Assembly: GCA_964492925.1 (NCBI GenBank)
Contig: CAZBMF010000091.1
Coordinates: forward strand, 1-9,188
Direction of reading: 5' to 3'
Length of the DNA stretch: 9,188 bases
From: VMCP01 sp964492925
GTDB lineage: Bacteria > Bacteroidota > Bacteroidia > NS11-12g > UBA955
Part shown: positions 6,952 through 9,188 of the stretch, piece by piece
Layout: every line of letters starts with the position of its first letter
How positions within the stretch are numbered: position 1 is the first letter of the stretch
Made by a program: the position numbers and the translations under genes
The notes under the pieces: model-generated
Told to the model about the DNA's origin: nothing
Database searches by the model: none
Seen by the model: only the letters and a program-made list of their open reading frames with translations

Positions 6952-8928
6952 ATGGTAACAAAGGCAAGAAAATATTGGATTGCTGCATTTTTTTTGCTTG
7001 CTGTTTCAGCAGTAACTGTCATCACCTATTCCATTCAATCTCCTAATCTAAAGAGTCACCAAGACACAGGTTTCTTTTTAAATCTAAATGACACAGTAGA
7101 TTACGTTGGAATGGAAACCTGCAAAGGTTGTCATTCCGACAAACACTCAACTTTCGTACATACTGGAATGGGTCAAAGTTTCGATTCCGCAACATTGTCC
7201 AAAAGTGCGGGAAATTTTTTAAATCAAAAATCGGTGTATGACGCAAAACGAGATTTATATTACTTTCCGTTTTGGAAAAACAAAAATCTTTATATCTCAG
7301 AATTTCGATTAAATGGAAAAGACACCATTCATTATCGTGAAGAAAAGATATCTCATATAATTGGTAGCGGTCAACATACCAACAGCCATTTTTGGCAAGA
7401 TATGGGATATGTGTATCAAGCACCCCTCACCTATTATTCTCAAAAAGGGAAATGGGATTTACCTCCAGGATTTGAGGTGAACAATACATCCTTTCACCGA
7501 AAAATTGATGTAGAATGTATGTCGTGCCACAATGGCATTCCAAAGGTAAATTCTAACAGCATCAACTTTTTCGAAAAAATACCATTGGGAATAGATTGTG
7601 AGCGTTGTCATGGTCCAGGAGAATTACATGTAAACCAAAAAAGAAATGGAATCTTGGTAAACACAAAAAAAGAGGCGGATAGAACTATAGTTAATCCAAA
7701 GCGATTGCCCTATTCCTTGCAAATTGACATTTGTCAACGCTGTCATTTACAGGGCAACAATGTATTAAAACCGGGTAAACAATTCACTGATTTCAGGCCA
7801 GGCATGAAACTTTCAGACGTATTCGAAATTTACATGCCAAAATATTCTAACAATGACTATTTTGTGATGGCAGGTCATTCCGATCGTTTTCAAAAGAGTG
7901 CTTGTTTCATTGCTTCAAATAAAGGGAATAACGAAATTTACAATCCACAAATCAACTTTACCTGTATCAATTGCCACGATCCTCATGTAAGTGTTAAAAA
8001 AACCAAAATACAATCTTTCAACAATCAATGTTCATCGTGTCACACCCCTAATTCAGTGAAAAGCAAGTTGAATTCATGTAAATTGAATCCATCTCAACAA
8101 TTGCATAAAAACGGTTGTGTTGGTTGTCACATGCCTGCAAGTGGTTCGGAAGATATTCCACACGTTTTGGTTCATGATCACAAGATCCAACGTCCCCCAA
8201 AAATAAAAAATATCAATACTGAAAAGGGCGAATTGTTGGGATTATATGCGGTTAACAACCCAAATCCTGATAATTCGATGTTGGTCAAGGCCTATTTGAG
8301 CTATTTTGAGAAATTCGATCCCAATCCTTTGTTTTTGCAGAAGGCAAGCTCCCTCATGAGTGAATCATCGTCTCAAAACGGAGATGCATTGTTATTGGCT
8401 TACTTAAAAGGAGATCATCAAACGGTTGTAAAATTGTCATCAGAGTTGAATGCAACGGAACAAGATGTCTGGACATGTTATAGAATTGCCAAATCGTTAG
8501 ATAAATTGGGCAATCCAACAGATGCCGTAAATTGGTATGAAATAGCGTATAACAAAATGAACCTACACTTGGATTTTGGCGTAGAATATGCAAATTGTTT
8601 GATCCGTTTAAAGGAAATTAAAAAAGCCAAGGAGCTATTGTTGAATCAATTAAAACGTGCAAAAAAACATGAACTTACCCACTTAAATTTAGCTTCTTGT
8701 TATTTTTTGGAGGGACAATTTAACGAAGCAAAAAAATCCATGTTACAAACCTTATCGTTGAATCCAGACAATATAGAAGCGTTGATGTTTTTGGCCGAAA
8801 TCCATTTGAAGTTTGGGGATGATGAAAAATGCGATGCTTATTTACAAAGAGTTGTAAGACTTAAAAACAGGGCTTTGAAATCACAAAAAATTACGATTCA
8901 ATCGCTCAAACAACAAATCCAAAAATAA
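6952..8928 (+). CDS. Seven-haem c-type cytochrome (c554-like) with C-terminal TPR domain
   Basis: A 658-residue membrane-anchored periplasmic protein. A basic N-terminus (KARK) precedes a hydrophobic segment at about 9-27 without a clear cleavage site, so it is probably a signal anchor. Seven CxxCH haem-binding motifs start at residues 57, 189, 216, 261, 338, 360 and 389, with last cysteines followed by the axial His (for example CKGCH, CERCH, CVGCH). Extra histidines that could be distal ligands include the HDH at 408-410. The pattern of motifs and the GSGQHTNSHF segment (138-147) resemble cytochrome c554/c-prime-type multihaem proteins found with TPR domains in Bacteroidota, Acidobacteria and Planctomycetes. 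Residues about 505-640 form four TPR-like helical hairpins, presumably for protein binding. An electron-transfer or small-molecule redox role is likely, but substrate and partners are unknown. Haem attachment requires a cytochrome c maturation system, which is not in this window. The gene has its own -7 box 9 nt upstream. Confidence 0.88.
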   Translation: MVTKARKYWIAAFFLLAVSAVTVITYSIQSPNLKSHQDTGFFLNLNDTVDYVGMETCKGCHSDKHSTFVHTGMGQSFDSATLSKSAGNFLNQKSVYDAKRDLYYFPFWKNKNLYISEFRLNGKDTIHYREEKISHIIGSGQHTNSHFWQDMGYVYQAPLTYYSQKGKWDLPPGFEVNNTSFHRKIDVECMSCHNGIPKVNSNSINFFEKIPLGIDCERCHGPGELHVNQKRNGILVNTKKEADRTIVNPKRLPYSLQIDICQRCHLQGNNVLKPGKQFTDFRPGMKLSDVFEIYMPKYSNNDYFVMAGHSDRFQKSACFIASNKGNNEIYNPQINFTCINCHDPHVSVKKTKIQSFNNQCSSCHTPNSVKSKLNSCKLNPSQQLHKNGCVGCHMPASGSEDIPHVLVHDHKIQRPPKIKNINTEKGELLGLYAVNNPNPDNSMLVKAYLSYFEKFDPNPLFLQKASSLMSESSSQNGDALLLAYLKGDHQTVVKLSSELNATEQDVWTCYRIAKSLDKLGNPTDAVNWYEIAYNKMNLHLDFGVEYANCLIRLKEIKKAKELLLNQLKRAKKHELTHLNLASCYFLEGQFNEAKKSMLQTLSLNPDNIEALMFLAEIHLKFGDDEKCDAYLQRVVRLKNRALKSQKITIQSLKQQIQK

Positions 8929-8935
8929 TGCTAAA

Positions 8936-8970
8936 ACACAAGTTGGAATTGTGTGAATATGGTTTTTTTT
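8936..8970 (+). terminator. Weak terminator-like hairpin and T run after the cytochrome gene
   Basis: ACACAA (8936-8941) and TTGTGT (8949-8954) form a perfect 6-bp stem with a 7-nt loop. A run of eight T follows at 8963-8970. The 8-nt gap between stem and T run and the weak stem make this a non-standard intrinsic terminator, and it overlaps the proposed -33 element of the next gene. Confidence 0.3.
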
Positions 8971-8981
8971 ATTGAAATTTG
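8949..8981 (+). promoter_or_regulatory. Possible promoter for scoB
   Basis: GAAATTTG at 8974-8981 matches the -7 consensus TAnnTTTG except at the first base. A TTG at 8949-8951, 22 nt upstream, can be the -33 element. The box ends 6 nt before the ATG at 8988, in keeping with the ddl and cytochrome starts. Confidence 0.45.
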
Positions 8982-8987
8982 TGAAGC

Positions 8988-9188
8988 ATGTTAGACAAAT
9001 TTGGAATTGCGAAAGTCATTGCGAGAGAGCTAAAAAACGGTTACTACGTAAACTTGGGTATTGGTATCCCTACATTGGTTGCCAATTATATTCCGGAAGG
9101 AATGGAAGTTGTTTTACAAAGTGAAAATGGATTATTGGGAATGGGGCCGTTTCCTTTTGAAGGTGAAGAAGATGCAGATTTAATCAAC
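8988..9188 (+). CDS. scoB: 3-oxoacid (succinyl-CoA:acetoacetate) CoA-transferase subunit B, N-terminal part
   Basis: The first 67 codons of a protein that runs off the right edge; full-length B subunits are about 210-220 residues. Class I CoA-transferases move CoA between succinyl-CoA and acetoacetate (or similar acids) through a glutamyl-CoA intermediate. Visible signatures are the N-terminal helix IAKVIARELKNGYYVNLGIG, then IPTLVANYIP, and SENGLLGMGPFP (45-56), which contains the catalytic Glu46 of the SENG motif. The protein is cytoplasmic and acts as a heteromer with subunit A, whose gene is not immediately upstream; it may follow or lie elsewhere. ATG 8988 follows a -7-like box by 6 nt and gives the usual N-terminus. 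Specificity for acetoacetate over other 3-oxoacids is inferred from overall resemblance. Confidence 0.9.
   Translation, partial: MLDKFGIAKVIARELKNGYYVNLGIGIPTLVANYIPEGMEVVLQSENGLLGMGPFPFEGEEDADLIN

Noticed and set aside
7043..7423. 126-codon open frame on the minus strand within the cytochrome gene
   Set aside because: It is antisense to the haem-binding region, has no family features, and the plus-strand frame is clearly coding through it.
1..9188. CRISPR arrays, tRNA or rRNA genes, insertion sequences, phage or defence genes
   Set aside because: No regularly spaced repeats, no cloverleaf or rRNA-like stretches, and no transposase or integrase motifs were seen on either strand. Nearly all the sequence is accounted for by seven well-packed genes.

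Overview
The window is AT-rich and looks like Bacteroidota, probably an environmental lineage near the Flavobacteriales, Sphingobacteriales or Chitinophagales; this rests on four signs and the rank below phylum is a guess. One protein ends in a type IX secretion (T9SS) type A sorting domain, which is essentially restricted to this phylum and its close relatives. Several genes are preceded by the Bacteroidota sigma-factor -7 box (TAnnTTTG) and lack a Shine-Dalgarno sequence. A Ddl gene sits beside a gene for a kinase-free membrane-anchored PASTA protein. The ScoB sequence at the right edge also looks like Bacteroidota versions.

Layout. Positions 1-1081 (minus strand) hold the N-terminal 360 codons of a leucyl aminopeptidase that runs off the left edge. 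An 80-bp divergent promoter region separates it from a plus-strand series that fills the rest of the window. This starts with a 930-residue protein made of two complete D-Ala-D-Ala ligase (ATP-grasp) modules in tandem (1162-3954). It overlaps by 8 nt a 200-residue PASTA protein with one membrane helix (3947-4549). After a 91-bp gap with a hairpin and a possible promoter comes a secreted T9SS cargo protein (4641-6602), followed 6 nt later by a single-domain rhodanese (6609-6917). A second -7 box precedes a seven-haem c-type cytochrome with a C-terminal TPR domain (6952-8928). The right edge holds the first 67 codons of the B subunit of a 3-oxoacid CoA-transferase (8988-9188).

Function. The Ddl-like protein and the PASTA protein form a cell-envelope pair: one would make the D-Ala-D-Ala dipeptide in the cytoplasm, the other would contact peptidoglycan in the periplasm. 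The T9SS protein is exported to the cell surface or medium. The cytochrome is a membrane-anchored periplasmic redox protein. The aminopeptidase, rhodanese and CoA-transferase are cytoplasmic metabolic enzymes.

The most notable item is the double Ddl. Shared idiosyncratic motifs point to internal duplication, and the two active sites have changed in different places. Module 1 keeps the ATP loop and the Lys-Tyr omega loop but has an altered metal-site motif. Module 2 keeps the metal-site motif but has a degenerate ATP loop and an apparent Lys-Phe at the position that, in known Ddl enzymes, separates dipeptide from depsipeptide ligases. No tRNA, rRNA, CRISPR array, insertion sequence or prophage gene was seen.
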